NCBI RefSeq assembly: GCF_003003795.1
Contig: NZ_PVWK01000017.1
Coordinates: forward strand, 1-64,000
Length of the DNA stretch: 64,000 nt
Direction: 5' to 3'
Origin: Stenomitos frigidus ULC18
GTDB taxonomy: Bacteria > Cyanobacteriota > Cyanobacteriia > Leptolyngbyales > Leptolyngbyaceae
A model generated the notes under the pieces. The model saw only the letters and a list, made by a program, of their open reading frames with translations. It did not search any database and was not told the origin of the DNA. The position numbers and the translations under genes were made by a program. Shown piece by piece: positions 48,129 through 57,337 of this stretch. Within the stretch, counting starts at the first letter, position 1; every line of letters starts with the position of its first letter.

Positions 48129-48551
48129 TTGGTAGATAGAAGCATGGGCGAAAGCAGCGATCGCGAACTTCCTCACTCGCAACCAGTTGATTCCGACACA
48201 ATCCGACTACGCCCCTGGGGCACCGTCACACTGTTAGAAGAAGGCGACCATTACCGCATCAACCGTATTGAACTGGCACCCAATCAGCACATTAGTACCC
48301 AGATGCACTACCACCGCAGCGAACATTGGATCGTCGTTTCGGGCACTGCCAAGGTCGTCTGCGATGGGCAAGAAACCATCCTGATGCAAAAGCAATCAAC
48401 TTACGTGCCAATGTGTACACCACACCGTGTCGAAAACCCCGGCGTGATTCCATTGGTGATGATTGAAGTGCAAAACGGCGAATACCTGGGAGAAGATGAT
48501 ATCACCCGGTTTGGGGATGATCTGGGAGAGGACTTAGAGAGTGGGGAGTAG
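48129..48551 (+). CDS. Cupin / mannose-6-phosphate isomerase type II-like protein
   Basis: 140-residue single-domain cupin: RPWGTVTLLEEGDHYRINRI, HISTQMHYHRSEHWIVVSG (metal-binding HxH...E motif), then YVPMCTPHRVENPG with the second cupin His. It resembles the C-terminal isomerase domain of bifunctional GDP-mannose enzymes, occurring alone. AGGAGAG (48115-48121) is 7 nt before the TTG at 48129, which supports this start; an ATG at 48144 is an alternative. Substrate not certain. Confidence 0.85.
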   Translation: MVDRSMGESSDRELPHSQPVDSDTIRLRPWGTVTLLEEGDHYRINRIELAPNQHISTQMHYHRSEHWIVVSGTAKVVCDGQETILMQKQSTYVPMCTPHRVENPGVIPLVMIEVQNGEYLGEDDITRFGDDLGEDLESGE

Positions 48552-48698
48552 GGAGTCGGACGAAGCAGTCGCAGCATAAGGCCTTTGCTGACCCCTTTAC
48601 TCCCCTCCCCCAACTCAAAACTCAAAACTACCCCAGCCCTCTCTGTGGCACAATGAAAAATACTGATCAAAACGCTGTTATAAACCCCAGGTAAGTCC

Positions 48699-49808
48699 GT
48701 GAGCCCTATTGCGAATCCCGTCGTTACTGTTGAAAATGGTCGTTCGGCGCAACCGTCGTCCACCCGTCGTCGTCCTGTGTTTCCTTTCACAGCGATCGTG
48801 GGGCAGGAAGAGATGAAACTGGCACTGTTGCTTAATGTGATTGACCCCAAAATTGGCGGGGTGATGATCATGGGCGATCGTGGCACCGGAAAATCCACGA
48901 CCATTCGCGCCCTGGCGGATCTCCTGCCTGAGATCGATGTCGTTGCTGATGACCCCTTCAACAGTCATCCTCGTGACCGGGAGATGATGGGCGATGCGGT
49001 GCGTCAGCAAGTGGAACAGGGCTTAGAGGTGCCGATTGCGAAGAAAAAGGTCACGATGGTAGATCTGCCGCTGGGTGCTACTGAAGACCGTGTTTGTGGC
49101 ACGATCGATATTGAAAAAGCTTTGTCAGAGGGCGTTAAAGCCTTTGAGCCAGGCTTGCTAGCGAAAGCGAATCGCGGCATCCTCTATGTTGATGAGGTTA
49201 ATCTGCTGGATGATCACCTGGTAGATGTGCTGCTCGATTCGGCGGCTTCTGGCTGGAATACAGTGGAGCGAGAAGGCATCTCCGTACGGCACCCTGCGCG
49301 CTTTGTACTGGTTGGCTCTGGCAACCCAGAAGAAGGTGAACTCCGTCCTCAACTGCTCGATCGCTTTGGGATGCATGCTGAAATTCGCACTGTGAAAGAG
49401 CCAGCGCTACGGGTGCAAATCGTCGAACAACGCACAGAATTTGACCAAGATCCAGAGATTTATCTGGACGCCTGTCAAACTCAGCAAGACGAGTTGCAGC
49501 ACCGACTGGTTCTGGCTCAAGAACGCCTCAAAACAGTGGCGATCGACCATGACTTGCGCGTCAAAATTTCGCAGGTCTGTTCCGAACTGGACGTGGATGG
49601 GCTGCGTGGCGACATTGTCACCAACCGTGCCGCTAAAGCACTGACGGCCTTTGAAGGTCGCGATGAAGTCACCGTGCAGGATATTCGACGCGTCGTTACC
49701 CTTTGCCTCCGCCATCGGTTACGCAAAGACCCATTGGAGTCGATCGACTCGGGCTATAAGGTCGAAAAAGTCTTCAATCAGGTGTTTGGGCTGGAAAGTG
49801 GGGAATAA
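48699..49808 (+). CDS. chlI: Magnesium chelatase ATPase subunit I
   Basis: The AAA+ subunit of the Mg-protoporphyrin chelatase (ChlH, ChlD, ChlI) in chlorophyll synthesis. 369 aa; N-terminal leader then [16 protein letters not shown], Walker [10 protein letters not shown] (59-67), [18 protein letters not shown] (Walker B) and [22 protein letters not shown]-type sensor region. GTG start, with purine-rich DNA at about -12. No chlH or chlD in the window. Confidence 0.97.
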   Translation: MSPIANPVVTVENGRSAQPSSTRRRPVFPFTAIVGQEEMKLALLLNVIDPKIGGVMIMGDRGTGKSTTIRALADLLPEIDVVADDPFNSHPRDREMMGDAVRQQVEQGLEVPIAKKKVTMVDLPLGATEDRVCGTIDIEKALSEGVKAFEPGLLAKANRGILYVDEVNLLDDHLVDVLLDSAASGWNTVEREGISVRHPARFVLVGSGNPEEGELRPQLLDRFGMHAEIRTVKEPALRVQIVEQRTEFDQDPEIYLDACQTQQDELQHRLVLAQERLKTVAIDHDLRVKISQVCSELDVDGLRGDIVTNRAAKALTAFEGRDEVTVQDIRRVVTLCLRHRLRKDPLESIDSGYKVEKVFNQVFGLESGE

Positions 49809-49879
49809 GTTTTGAGTTCTGAGCTTTGAGTTTTGAGTTAGGACCACGCTCATGACTCAAACTTCACCGTCAAAACGTT

Positions 49880-50371
49880 ATGCAAAAGCGCATTCTCGGC
49901 TTAGATCCAGGGCTGGCAACGTTAGGTTTTGGTGCGATCGTCTGTTCAGGAGAAGCTGCGGGTAGCACCGAAGCGCAGGTGTCTGTCCTGGATTATGGGG
50001 TGGTGCAAACTCCAGCCGGAAAGGAGATTGGGCAGCGTCTCATCATCATCCATGACGATTTGCACACACTGATGAAACAGTGGCAACCCGATTTAGTGGC
50101 GATCGAGAAGCTCTTCTTTTACCGCATGGGCAACACGATCGCGGTCGCCCAAGCACGAGGGGTTGTCATGCTAGTGCTGGCGCAATACAACGTTTCTTAT
50201 GTGGAATTTACTCCTGCTCAAATTAAACAAGCGCTGACGGGATACGGGAATGCAGATAAGCATCAAGTCCAAATAGCTGTGACGCGTGAACTGAATCTTG
50301 ACCAGATTCCCAAGCCAGATGATGCGGCGGATGGTTTAGCTGTGGCGCTCACCGCCTGGTTTCAGAATTAG
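49880..50371 (+). CDS. ruvC: Crossover junction endodeoxyribonuclease RuvC
   Basis: Resolves Holliday junctions. The 163-residue RNase-H-fold protein retains the acidic catalytic residues Asp9 (LGLDPG), Glu76 (VAIEKLFF), Asp148 and Asp151 ([10 protein letters not shown]). ATG start 71 bp after chlI, separated by a GAGTTTTGAG repeat tract. ruvA and ruvB are not in the window. Confidence 0.95.
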   Translation: MQKRILGLDPGLATLGFGAIVCSGEAAGSTEAQVSVLDYGVVQTPAGKEIGQRLIIIHDDLHTLMKQWQPDLVAIEKLFFYRMGNTIAVAQARGVVMLVLAQYNVSYVEFTPAQIKQALTGYGNADKHQVQIAVTRELNLDQIPKPDDAADGLAVALTAWFQN

Positions 50372-50390
50372 GTAGTTCACAGCATTAGAT

Positions 50391-50577
50391 AGCCCTCAAA
50401 GGGCTAATGATGAGAGCGTGGAGATTATGCTGCCCTAGTTGACTGGCAAAACTCCTGAAAGGCTCATCACTTCGTAGCTGCCTCGCCAGGAAATTAATTT
50501 CCTGGCTCATCGCGAAAATCAGTTAAAACTGACTGATGGCTAAACGCTGTCAGCCGTTGAGTCCATTTCAATGGACT
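50391..50577. repeat. Chain of hairpins after ruvC
   Basis: Consecutive inverted repeats: AGCCCT-caa-AGGGCT (50391-50405), GCCAGGAAATTAATTTCCTGGC as a perfect 22-bp palindrome (50485-50506), CAGTT-AA-AACTG (50520-50531), GGCT/AGCC (50538-50555) and AGTCCATT-TC-AATGGACT (50560-50577). No protein is encoded. It could be a structured RNA or the remains of a hairpin-bounded mobile element. Confidence 0.6.
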
Positions 50578-50623
50578 TCCCCCAGGGCGAGAGCGCTTGC
50601 CGACAGATCCCAGTCAACCAGGA

Positions 50624-51100
50624 TTATGCTACCTTCTCCAGTAACTTTTCCATCACGTAGTTGACAAAGGTTTCGTCCCGACACGATACCGTTTGCTCTT
50701 TCACAACCGCAAACCCCATGCGCTGGAAAAACGGCTTGGCGGTAATGCTTGCTTCAACAAATAAACGGTTCACTGACAGCTCAAACGCTTTTGCTTCTAT
50801 GGCCTGATAGATTTGCCTGCCCACTCCACAATGCTGGTAGTCTTTGTGGCAATAGAAGCAGTCGATGTGACCATGCGGTTCCAACTCTCCAAATCCTGCA
50901 ATTACGCCCCTATCATCCGCAACATAGGTGAAGCGGCTTGAACATGCCTCTACCCAATTTCTGAAGTGGATGTCGTCTGGTGCCCATGCTCTGACCTGAC
51001 TGCATGAGTAATCGTGAATATTAATGGCACGCACTGTTTCGTGGAACAACTGCGCTAATTGTTCGGCATCCTGTGGTTCAAACAAGCGAATCTTGATCAC
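50624..51100 (-). CDS. GNAT family N-acetyltransferase
   Basis: 158 aa with the GNAT motifs: IRLFEPQDAEQLAQLF at the N-terminus, the acetyl-CoA pyrophosphate loop in HQHCGVGRQIYQAI (Q/R-x-x-G-x-G/A type; here CGVGRQIY), and VEASITAKPFFQRMGFAVVK near the C-terminus. Substrate unknown. ATG start. It is only 9 bp downstream of the end of the transglutaminase-like gene on the same strand, but reads from its own region. Confidence 0.85.
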   Translation of the reverse strand: MIKIRLFEPQDAEQLAQLFHETVRAINIHDYSCSQVRAWAPDDIHFRNWVEACSSRFTYVADDRGVIAGFGELEPHGHIDCFYCHKDYQHCGVGRQIYQAIEAKAFELSVNRLFVEASITAKPFFQRMGFAVVKEQTVSCRDETFVNYVMEKLLEKVA

Positions 51101-51109
51101 GATCGCTAC

Positions 51110-53413
51110 TCAACTTTTACGACGTGTCTTTGAGGCTGAACGTTGCTTCAGCTCACGTAGCCGTTGTTTTAACTGTGTCAGGTTGGGAGCGCTGCCTCCG
51201 TAACGCCAACGGACATAGGCTTGAGAAATCTCGTCGATCGCGGCTGCACGAGCTGCAGGTTGAGCGTCGTAGGACTGTTGTGCATACTCTAGAGGTGTCT
51301 GAGCAGGTTGCTTACGAAAGCCTTGCAGTGCTAGCCAGGTCAGCATTTGCTGGTAGAAGCGTTCCATGGGCGGCAGCGTTCCTAACCAGCGACGATAGCG
51401 CCAATTCCGCCAACTCCGCCAGAGTAGCCAGCCCACGAAACCGCAAGCTAGCCCCAAAAGCAGCCCGACGAAAAGACCGATCCAGCCGTTGGAGAATAGG
51501 CTCATGAGCGATGCGACTGCAAAGGCAATCCAACCAGCGACCAGACCGAAGCCTTGACCAAGCCAACTAGTAACGGGTGATGGCAGCCAGCCTGCTACCC
51601 AGCGCCAAAAAGTTCGCAACACGCTAAATGTCTGATTCTCTTCAATGGATGGTGGAATCAACTCATGACCCGGGATGGGATCAAAGGCAAACCAACCATA
51701 TTTTGGGAAGAAAACTTCTGTAATGGCGTAGGCGTCGGTATTGCGAACAATATATAAGCCTGTGAAGGGATTGAACTCACCCGGTCCAAAGCCTGCTATG
51801 AACCGTGCAGGAATGTTGACCGATCGCAGCATCACCGTGAGTGCGGTCGAGAAGTGATCTGGGTAGCCGCCCTGGTACTTAAACAAAAACGCCTCTACGA
51901 GATCTTCGTCAGCGTCTAGAAAAGGCAAATCAGTCTGAATGGTATAGCGCTGCTTCACTGCCTGAGCCAAAAACAGCGCTTTTTCATAGGCCGATGTGAT
52001 AGGTTTCGGTGAGGTTGCTAGCAATGCCTGGGTGCGCTGCCGTACACGCTCCAGAATTTTGGGCGGCACATTGAGATAGTCATCCACAATATTGGGTGGA
52101 TAGCTCTGAGGCGCGTCTCGCAGCCGCGTGCGATCGCGATACGGAACCTCAGAAATCACGGTATAGGTCAGCCCTTCGCGGAGTTCCAACGGCGATCGCA
52201 CATTCCCATTAGGGTCGATCGCGACCTGTCGTGTGGGGAAGTAAAGCTCTTTTGCCTGAGTCAACGCTGGCAGCAAATTCGGCAAATCCGATACTGCAGT
52301 GTAAGTCTGGATTATTTCCTTCGTTTTACTCAACGAGGTGGGTCGAGGCAAAAAGAATTGATAAGACCAGTCTGGTCGTGTGACCGTGATCGCCCTGTCG
52401 TTCCGAGAGATCTCCCAGCCCTGCCCTAAATAGCGATCGAAGGCCAGCACGCGCCAAAACCCTTCTGCTTGAGAACGGATGCGCAAAACGACTCGTGGCT
52501 TGAGTGCTCCCCGCAGATTCTGGTTGATACGACTATTAAACCCGTAGTAAAAATTCTCATCCAGTTTGCCTGGGCCAAGCCCCTCCCCCTGTTTGGATGA
52601 GCTACCCTCTCCTTTCCCAGTCCCAGACTTCACGTAGCCTGGGTTAATAATGCGGCTATTGTCCTCAAAGTCTTTTTGAATTTGAGGGCTAACGGGGAAC
52701 GATCGCAGTTGGTAGCCCGGAAAGCGTGGTAAGCAGGCAAAGACCAATAAGCCCGACACTAAAATGACCAGCAAGAAACTGAGCAGTTGTTTGGGGGCTA
52801 AGCCCGTCTGTTGGAAAGGCGCTTCGTACTGCTGCCGCTGCAGACCCAGACGAGAGCGATAGTCCAGTACCAAAACTGGCAGCGCGATCGCTAGAAACAA
52901 CAGCAACAGCAGCCCAAACGTCATGGTCTGACTCAACGTGCAGGCAACGCTAATCAGGATCAGCCCGATCACCATTGAGTAGCCCAAATCTTTACGACGT
53001 GGCAGATCAAAGCTGTGTAACACTTGCAGTTGTACTAATAGTTCTGCTAGCACCAGGCGGGTATCGTTAAGCTCTCCGCGCAAGCCCACAAAAAATGCTG
53101 CTAGTGCTAGCAGCATCCCAATCGCGATACAAAATTTTGCAGCCGTGTTGCGCTTATGGCGGTGCTGCCAGCTCCAGAATGCACCCATCAGACTCAGTGG
53201 CACTGCCCAAAAGCTCATCCCAGTGGATGCGGCTACATCGGTTGCGGCAATGCCTACCAGTACCAGTGCCTGTACCAGTACTCTCAGCAGGAGTGACTCT
53301 TCGACGTCAGGAGGCGTTGTTTCTAAGCGACGCTTAAAGCGATTGGCGATCGCTTGCACCTGTACTCGCACTCCTTTAGATGCACCAGTCCCAAAATTAT
53401 CAAACATCGGCAC
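51110..53413 (-). CDS. TgpA-like membrane transglutaminase-core protein, catalytically degenerate
   Basis: 767 aa. Roughly six N-terminal membrane helices (DUF3488 type), a large extracytoplasmic domain with a transglutaminase-like core (about 485-590), a further helix near 620-665, and a cytoplasmic DUF4129-like tail. In the core the expected Cys is Pro518 (GGYPDHFSTALTVMLRS) and the expected His is Tyr562 (TDAYAITEVFF); Asp578 in FDPIPG remains. Without Cys and His it cannot act as a normal transglutaminase or protease, so a structural or binding role is likely. Confidence 0.85.
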   Translation of the reverse strand: MPMFDNFGTGASKGVRVQVQAIANRFKRRLETTPPDVEESLLLRVLVQALVLVGIAATDVAASTGMSFWAVPLSLMGAFWSWQHRHKRNTAAKFCIAIGMLLALAAFFVGLRGELNDTRLVLAELLVQLQVLHSFDLPRRKDLGYSMVIGLILISVACTLSQTMTFGLLLLLFLAIALPVLVLDYRSRLGLQRQQYEAPFQQTGLAPKQLLSFLLVILVSGLLVFACLPRFPGYQLRSFPVSPQIQKDFEDNSRIINPGYVKSGTGKGEGSSSKQGEGLGPGKLDENFYYGFNSRINQNLRGALKPRVVLRIRSQAEGFWRVLAFDRYLGQGWEISRNDRAITVTRPDWSYQFFLPRPTSLSKTKEIIQTYTAVSDLPNLLPALTQAKELYFPTRQVAIDPNGNVRSPLELREGLTYTVISEVPYRDRTRLRDAPQSYPPNIVDDYLNVPPKILERVRQRTQALLATSPKPITSAYEKALFLAQAVKQRYTIQTDLPFLDADEDLVEAFLFKYQGGYPDHFSTALTVMLRSVNIPARFIAGFGPGEFNPFTGLYIVRNTDAYAITEVFFPKYGWFAFDPIPGHELIPPSIEENQTFSVLRTFWRWVAGWLPSPVTSWLGQGFGLVAGWIAFAVASLMSLFSNGWIGLFVGLLLGLACGFVGWLLWRSWRNWRYRRWLGTLPPMERFYQQMLTWLALQGFRKQPAQTPLEYAQQSYDAQPAARAAAIDEISQAYVRWRYGGSAPNLTQLKQRLRELKQRSASKTRRKS

Positions 53414-53671
53414 GCAATGGATCGATTATGTGGTTTGCTGGCTGCAGACCCGACGAGAAAACGTAAAAACCGATGCCCTGAAGCGAACGTTTCCAAGCAC
53501 AGCAATTTCCAATCGGCAGATGCGCCCTGAAATGAATTGCCACGATCATCCACAGTGTTTAAACGTTGACGCTTGTTTAGGCTCGATTCGAACACAGCCA
53601 GCTCCATCATACCCATTGACCGATCGGTCTAACAGTTCGGATTGGGTAACTACTCTGATGCTAATGAGTCG

Positions 53672-54739
53672 TTAGTCAGTGACGCGAATGGCAAAAACGA
53701 GTGGCTCTTGATCGTCCAAGCGCACTTCTAGCATGTAAGGCTGCTGCGGCTGGAAGTCAAGCAACTCCACGCTAAGGCTACCTGCGGTAGAGCGCTGAGC
53801 GCTTGCTTGCACCTGCTCACCCCGAAGTGTAATGCTACCACCGGAGGGCAATGCTGCCTGAAGGCGCAGTTTTGCAGCCGTTGCGTCTAAGCCATAGTCT
53901 GCCTGGAGGCTTAAAGCTCCCAAATCAGTCAACCATTGTCGCTCCAGTCTGGGTTGGCTCAGAGAGATGGGGAGCGTTAAAGCCGCCATAATTTCCCGTG
54001 CCGCAAGTAGTGACAACACCATTTGCTGCGCTGGTACCGCCGACTCGTAACTCTCTGGATAGTTGGTTCCGGGTGGTGCAGCTGTAGCGCCCGACCGAGC
54101 TGGTGAGGTCATGACCATACCGGCTAAATGATTCAGCGCTTGCAATTGATCAGGAAATAAATCTTCGACAGACTTCACCAACCGTGCACCCTCTAGCAAA
54201 GAAGATTGCACCGCTTCCTGGCAGCGCTCCAGCAGCTGACTCAACAGCCCCTCAGGTAATTGAAGGGGCAAATTCAGGGCTTTAAGCTGCTGTAGCCAAA
54301 CCTGAGCTGGAACTCTTTGTTGGGTTGGGCTAACACCAGCAGTCACAGCCGAGTCAGCGATTTCGTAAGCCGGTTCAGTTTCGTAGTCGTGAATTTCTGT
54401 TTCCCAGGGGAACAGTGGTGGATTACGTTGAATTTCGGTTTGTAATCGATGTTTCAACAGGGTATAAAAACGGTCTTGCACAGCAGGTATCTCTCCAAGT
54501 TTTAAGAGGTTCTTCCGTTCGGAGGAGTGAGCGTCGAATCTAAGATGGTCGGCATTTCCAGAGGGCTCGTCCTTAAAAATGAATAAATCCGGCGCATTCA
54601 TTGACTGAGCGCCGTGTTGTTCATCGTTCCACTCTATAACTGGATTAACCACCCCAGAGTCATCTGAAGTGGTAAAAGCAACCAGGTCTTGAAGTAGTTC
54701 GAGGAGATTTCTCTGGAGAGCTTCCGAGTCATCATTCAT
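53672..54739 (-). CDS. patU: PatU-like protein (undivided)
   Basis: 355 aa, starting 11 bp after the HetZ gene. Acidic N-terminus (about 1-70), then LLKLGEIPAVQDRFYTLLKH, RNPPLFPWETEI and QLPEGLLSQLLERCQEAVQS, and a C-terminal beta-rich part (SITLRGEQVQASAQR, SVELLDFQPQQPYMLEV). These blocks and the location behind hetZ fit PatU, which in Anabaena is split into patU5 and patU3 and takes part with HetZ in heterocyst patterning. Here it is one intact frame. The assignment rests on recalled sequence and gene order. Confidence 0.75.
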   Translation of the reverse strand: MNDDSEALQRNLLELLQDLVAFTTSDDSGVVNPVIEWNDEQHGAQSMNAPDLFIFKDEPSGNADHLRFDAHSSERKNLLKLGEIPAVQDRFYTLLKHRLQTEIQRNPPLFPWETEIHDYETEPAYEIADSAVTAGVSPTQQRVPAQVWLQQLKALNLPLQLPEGLLSQLLERCQEAVQSSLLEGARLVKSVEDLFPDQLQALNHLAGMVMTSPARSGATAAPPGTNYPESYESAVPAQQMVLSLLAAREIMAALTLPISLSQPRLERQWLTDLGALSLQADYGLDATAAKLRLQAALPSGGSITLRGEQVQASAQRSTAGSLSVELLDFQPQQPYMLEVRLDDQEPLVFAIRVTD

Positions 54740-54750
54740 GGTATGAGTTC

Positions 54751-55971
54751 CTATTCATCAGAAGATGCGCCTTGTCCGGACACTAAATAATTACGAATTT
54801 CCCAGGCTTGCTCAAGTAGCTTAAACCACTGCTTCCGCGCTTGAGTAATCGTGCACCCAAGGGCTTGAGCGATCGCCGCATCCGTTAACCGTTTTCGCTT
54901 CAACTGCAGCAATTCTAGCTGTTGTGGATCAAGTTGTTCTTGAAACGACTGCCATTGCTGTAAGGTTAAGCCCAGATTGCGCTCCAAATCCGCTTCCAGC
55001 CACTGATGCACTAATTCCCAGCGATGCGACAGCGCGAAGCGAATCAGATGATATTTAAACCGTTGCTGCAAATAGTCCCGTTGGCGTGGCGTGAGCCCTA
55101 AAATCACCTCAATTTCATTGGCAGGTAAATCTTGTAGCCGCAGTGCAAAGTAATCAGCACAATCCGTCTGCTTGCGTTCTTCTAAATACGTCATCAGTTC
55201 AGCCACCACCGCCTGTCGCAGGCTATCTTCTGGCTGCTCTGGTTCTTGAGCTACCATTTGCTCTCGTACCTGCTGCATTGATGCTGCATTCCACGGGCTA
55301 TCGCCGTCGGCAGACCCACCGTCAGCAGCGCGCTCAATATCAACTGGTGTTTCGATCGGCTGTTGCTGCGAGAACGTTTGAGCCCGCAAAATGATTAGCT
55401 GCTGGTTGCGCCGCCCTGGCAAAGGAATACGCCGCTTGCCATAACGTTCACTAAACGCCATATATTCTGCTAGTTGCAGCAGAGTACGTGGCTGATAGGT
55501 CGCTGGCAACTGCGTCTCGCGGCGAAAGGCATTCAGCGCTTCCATATAGAAGCTTTGGAGGAAGTCTTCAATCAGTGTCAGCCGGGCTTGATAGCTCGAT
55601 TGGGTCTGCGGTGGGGTAATGTAGCGATACACGATCGCGCTTAACGTACTATGCAACTCCACCCGTCCACGCTTAGACCCCAGCTTGTAGTAGTGCAAGC
55701 ATTGTTGGAGGCGATGTCTTGCTAACGCCGTCGCCCAAGTATCGACTTCGCCCGAGGCCTGAATGCGTTTACTTTCGGCACAAATGCGTGCGACTTCTTG
55801 AGATAGACGAGTTGCCACATCCAAGCAATTTTGCTCAGAAGCGTTCGTTGACAGCTTTAACTCATCAAACAGCAGTTGAAAAATTGCCTCCACGCCTTGG
55901 CAGATATCCCCCACGGTACTTAACGCCCAACGATAACAAAAACTAAAGCCAGTTGAACTAATTTTGACCAC
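54751..55971 (-). CDS. hetZ: HetZ-like DNA-binding protein
   Basis: 406 aa (Anabaena HetZ is about 401). Conserved-looking segments: RLSQEVARICAESKRIQASG, LARHRLQQCLHYYKLGSKRG, RVELHSTLSAIVYRYITPPQ, MAFSERYGKRRIPLPGRRNQ, ILGLTPRQRDYLQQRFKYHL, and a C-terminal helix-turn-helix LTDAAIAQALGCTITQARKQ (362-381). HetZ is a transcriptional regulator needed early in heterocyst differentiation, acting with HetR and PatU3; homologues occur in filamentous strains without heterocysts. GTG start, so the exact N-terminus is uncertain. It is divergent, with 76 bp, from a conserved hypothetical gene. Confidence 0.82.
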   Translation of the reverse strand: MVKISSTGFSFCYRWALSTVGDICQGVEAIFQLLFDELKLSTNASEQNCLDVATRLSQEVARICAESKRIQASGEVDTWATALARHRLQQCLHYYKLGSKRGRVELHSTLSAIVYRYITPPQTQSSYQARLTLIEDFLQSFYMEALNAFRRETQLPATYQPRTLLQLAEYMAFSERYGKRRIPLPGRRNQQLIILRAQTFSQQQPIETPVDIERAADGGSADGDSPWNAASMQQVREQMVAQEPEQPEDSLRQAVVAELMTYLEERKQTDCADYFALRLQDLPANEIEVILGLTPRQRDYLQQRFKYHLIRFALSHRWELVHQWLEADLERNLGLTLQQWQSFQEQLDPQQLELLQLKRKRLTDAAIAQALGCTITQARKQWFKLLEQAWEIRNYLVSGQGASSDE

Positions 55972-56047
55972 AAGACGATGGCATCGTCTAGATCAAACTA
56001 CAGAAGCTTCACAACATGCTCATTAAAATAGGAGACTTGCTTTCGAA

Positions 56048-56527
56048 ATGAATATCGATCAACAAATCCAGGAACTGATTGATGATGCTCCTCAAGACGG
56101 TAGTACGCCAGCCCTGGTAGCGACGATCGCCCCTGTGCTGAAATTTTTAGCGTCACAGTTGCGCCATACACAGTACTACATTGTGCAGACGCTTGACCAA
56201 AATTGGGCCATCACAGCGTTAGAAAATCGAGCCCAACCAGGGCTCGAAAAGAACGTTATCTACGCCTTCTGTAACTTGAAAGATGTATCAGCGGGTCCTT
56301 ACCCCATGAACGACCCCCAAATGATGGCGTTGCCTATCCCCGTAACGCACATTCTCTTTCAAATGCTCGCCACAGAAATGATTCACAGTGTTATTTTCTT
56401 TGACGCCCCTAGCAACACCGCTGCTGGCACTGAAATTCAGCGTGAACAGCTCAGCGAACTCATTGAGTCTCATCTGTTGCAAAACCAGCAAAGGTCTGAA
56501 GCCACGTTACCGCCTGATATTGCTTGA
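56048..56527 (+). CDS. Conserved hypothetical protein, divergent from hetZ
   Basis: 159 residues with no membrane segment. A compact alpha/beta-looking domain: PALVATIAPVLKFLASQLRH, QYYIVQTLDQNWAITALENR, KNVIYAFCNLKDVSAG, VTHILFQMLATEMIHSVIFF, and a charged helical tail ending in an unconserved TLPPDIA. I do not recognise a named family. The regular sequence, ATG start and position beside hetZ argue that it is a real gene; shared regulation with hetZ is possible. Confidence 0.75.
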   Translation: MNIDQQIQELIDDAPQDGSTPALVATIAPVLKFLASQLRHTQYYIVQTLDQNWAITALENRAQPGLEKNVIYAFCNLKDVSAGPYPMNDPQMMALPIPVTHILFQMLATEMIHSVIFFDAPSNTAAGTEIQREQLSELIESHLLQNQQRSEATLPPDIA

Positions 56528-56871
56528 GCAACCTTGCTTGAGTAACCTTGCTTGAACATCAATGTGCTTGAAGGAGCCGTCCGTCCGACTGATTGTTTGA
56601 CTAATAATTTGACTAATTAAGTAGCTGATGAGGCTGAGCCTGTCTAAAAAGGCTTGCTCACAATCTAGCTACGGCTAGCTCTGGACGGTCTTTCCAAGGT
56701 TGCGCCGCTGGTTTGAGCAACAATCGCGCAAGACCATGCCGCTTTATCAAGACGCCTTTAGAATTGCAAACAAATGTAACGATATTACCGTCATGGCGGC
56801 ATAGTGTCTTGACAGCAATCTATTCAGTCGATATTCTGGCATTCATACCCGGGTACACAACTGAGAGTTCT
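56528..56871. other. 344-bp intergenic region with a promoter
   Basis: Contains a tandem GAGCAACCTTGCTT/GAGTAACCTTGCTT duplication (about 56526-56553), a second small repeat (GTTTGACTAATAATTTGACTAA, 56594-56616) and a near-consensus promoter (56809-56837). No gene recognised. Confidence 0.6.
56809..56837 (+). promoter_or_regulatory. Near-consensus sigma-70 promoter for the RHH gene
   Basis: TTGACA (56809-56814), a 17-bp spacer and TATTCT (56832-56837), placing transcription start near 56844, about 28 nt before the ATG at 56872. The -35 box is perfect and the -10 matches TATAAT at four of six positions. Confidence 0.7.
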
Positions 56872-57237
56872 ATGCAAGACAAGCAGAAGGTTACACTATA
56901 TCTCCCTCCAGAGTTGCACCGCCAATTGAAGGTTCGGGCGGCGCTCGATTCTGAGACGATGACAGACATTGCCCAGCGGGCGATCGTATTTTATCTCTCG
57001 CACTCGGAGTTGGTTGATGATTATGAAGGCTCAAGACACGGACAGACTCATCGAGTTTATACCTGCCCTGACTGCACTTCTCCTTCTGTCTTGAAGGGTG
57101 ACGAAATGGTTTCCTTGCGCTCCCAATCTAGCGTTTTGGTTGAAGAGAGGGTGCCAGCTAATACAGCTAGTAAGGTGCAGAGCGTTAGCTCTTTAAGCGC
57201 TGACGCTCAAGGCGAGGGTGAATTAGTTCCCTGCTAG
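56872..57237 (+). CDS. Ribbon-helix-helix (CopG/Arc-like) protein
   Basis: 121 residues from ATG 56872; upstream frame unconserved. Residues ~6-45 form an RHH DNA-binding domain: KVTLYLPPELHRQLKVRAAL (beta strand plus helix), then SETMTDIAQRAIVFYLSHSE. The C-terminal part is Ser-rich with a CPDC pair in YTCPDC that might bind a metal. It precedes ycf46; in Synechocystis a small gene (slr0373) likewise precedes the ycf46 homologue slr0374. Likely a dimeric repressor; target unknown. Confidence 0.8.
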   Translation: MQDKQKVTLYLPPELHRQLKVRAALDSETMTDIAQRAIVFYLSHSELVDDYEGSRHGQTHRVYTCPDCTSPSVLKGDEMVSLRSQSSVLVEERVPANTASKVQSVSSLSADAQGEGELVPC

Positions 57238-57337
57238 TAACATGTCTTTTTGCTGATTGCTGCTGTCAGTCTGAAGCTTAAGCAGGTCAGAGATTTCAAG
57301 TTTCAAGCGTTTGCGCTGTCTCTAATGGGTTGATGCT

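Noticed and set aside
51110-53413. Active transglutaminase
   Set aside because: Catalytic Cys and His are replaced by Pro and Tyr.
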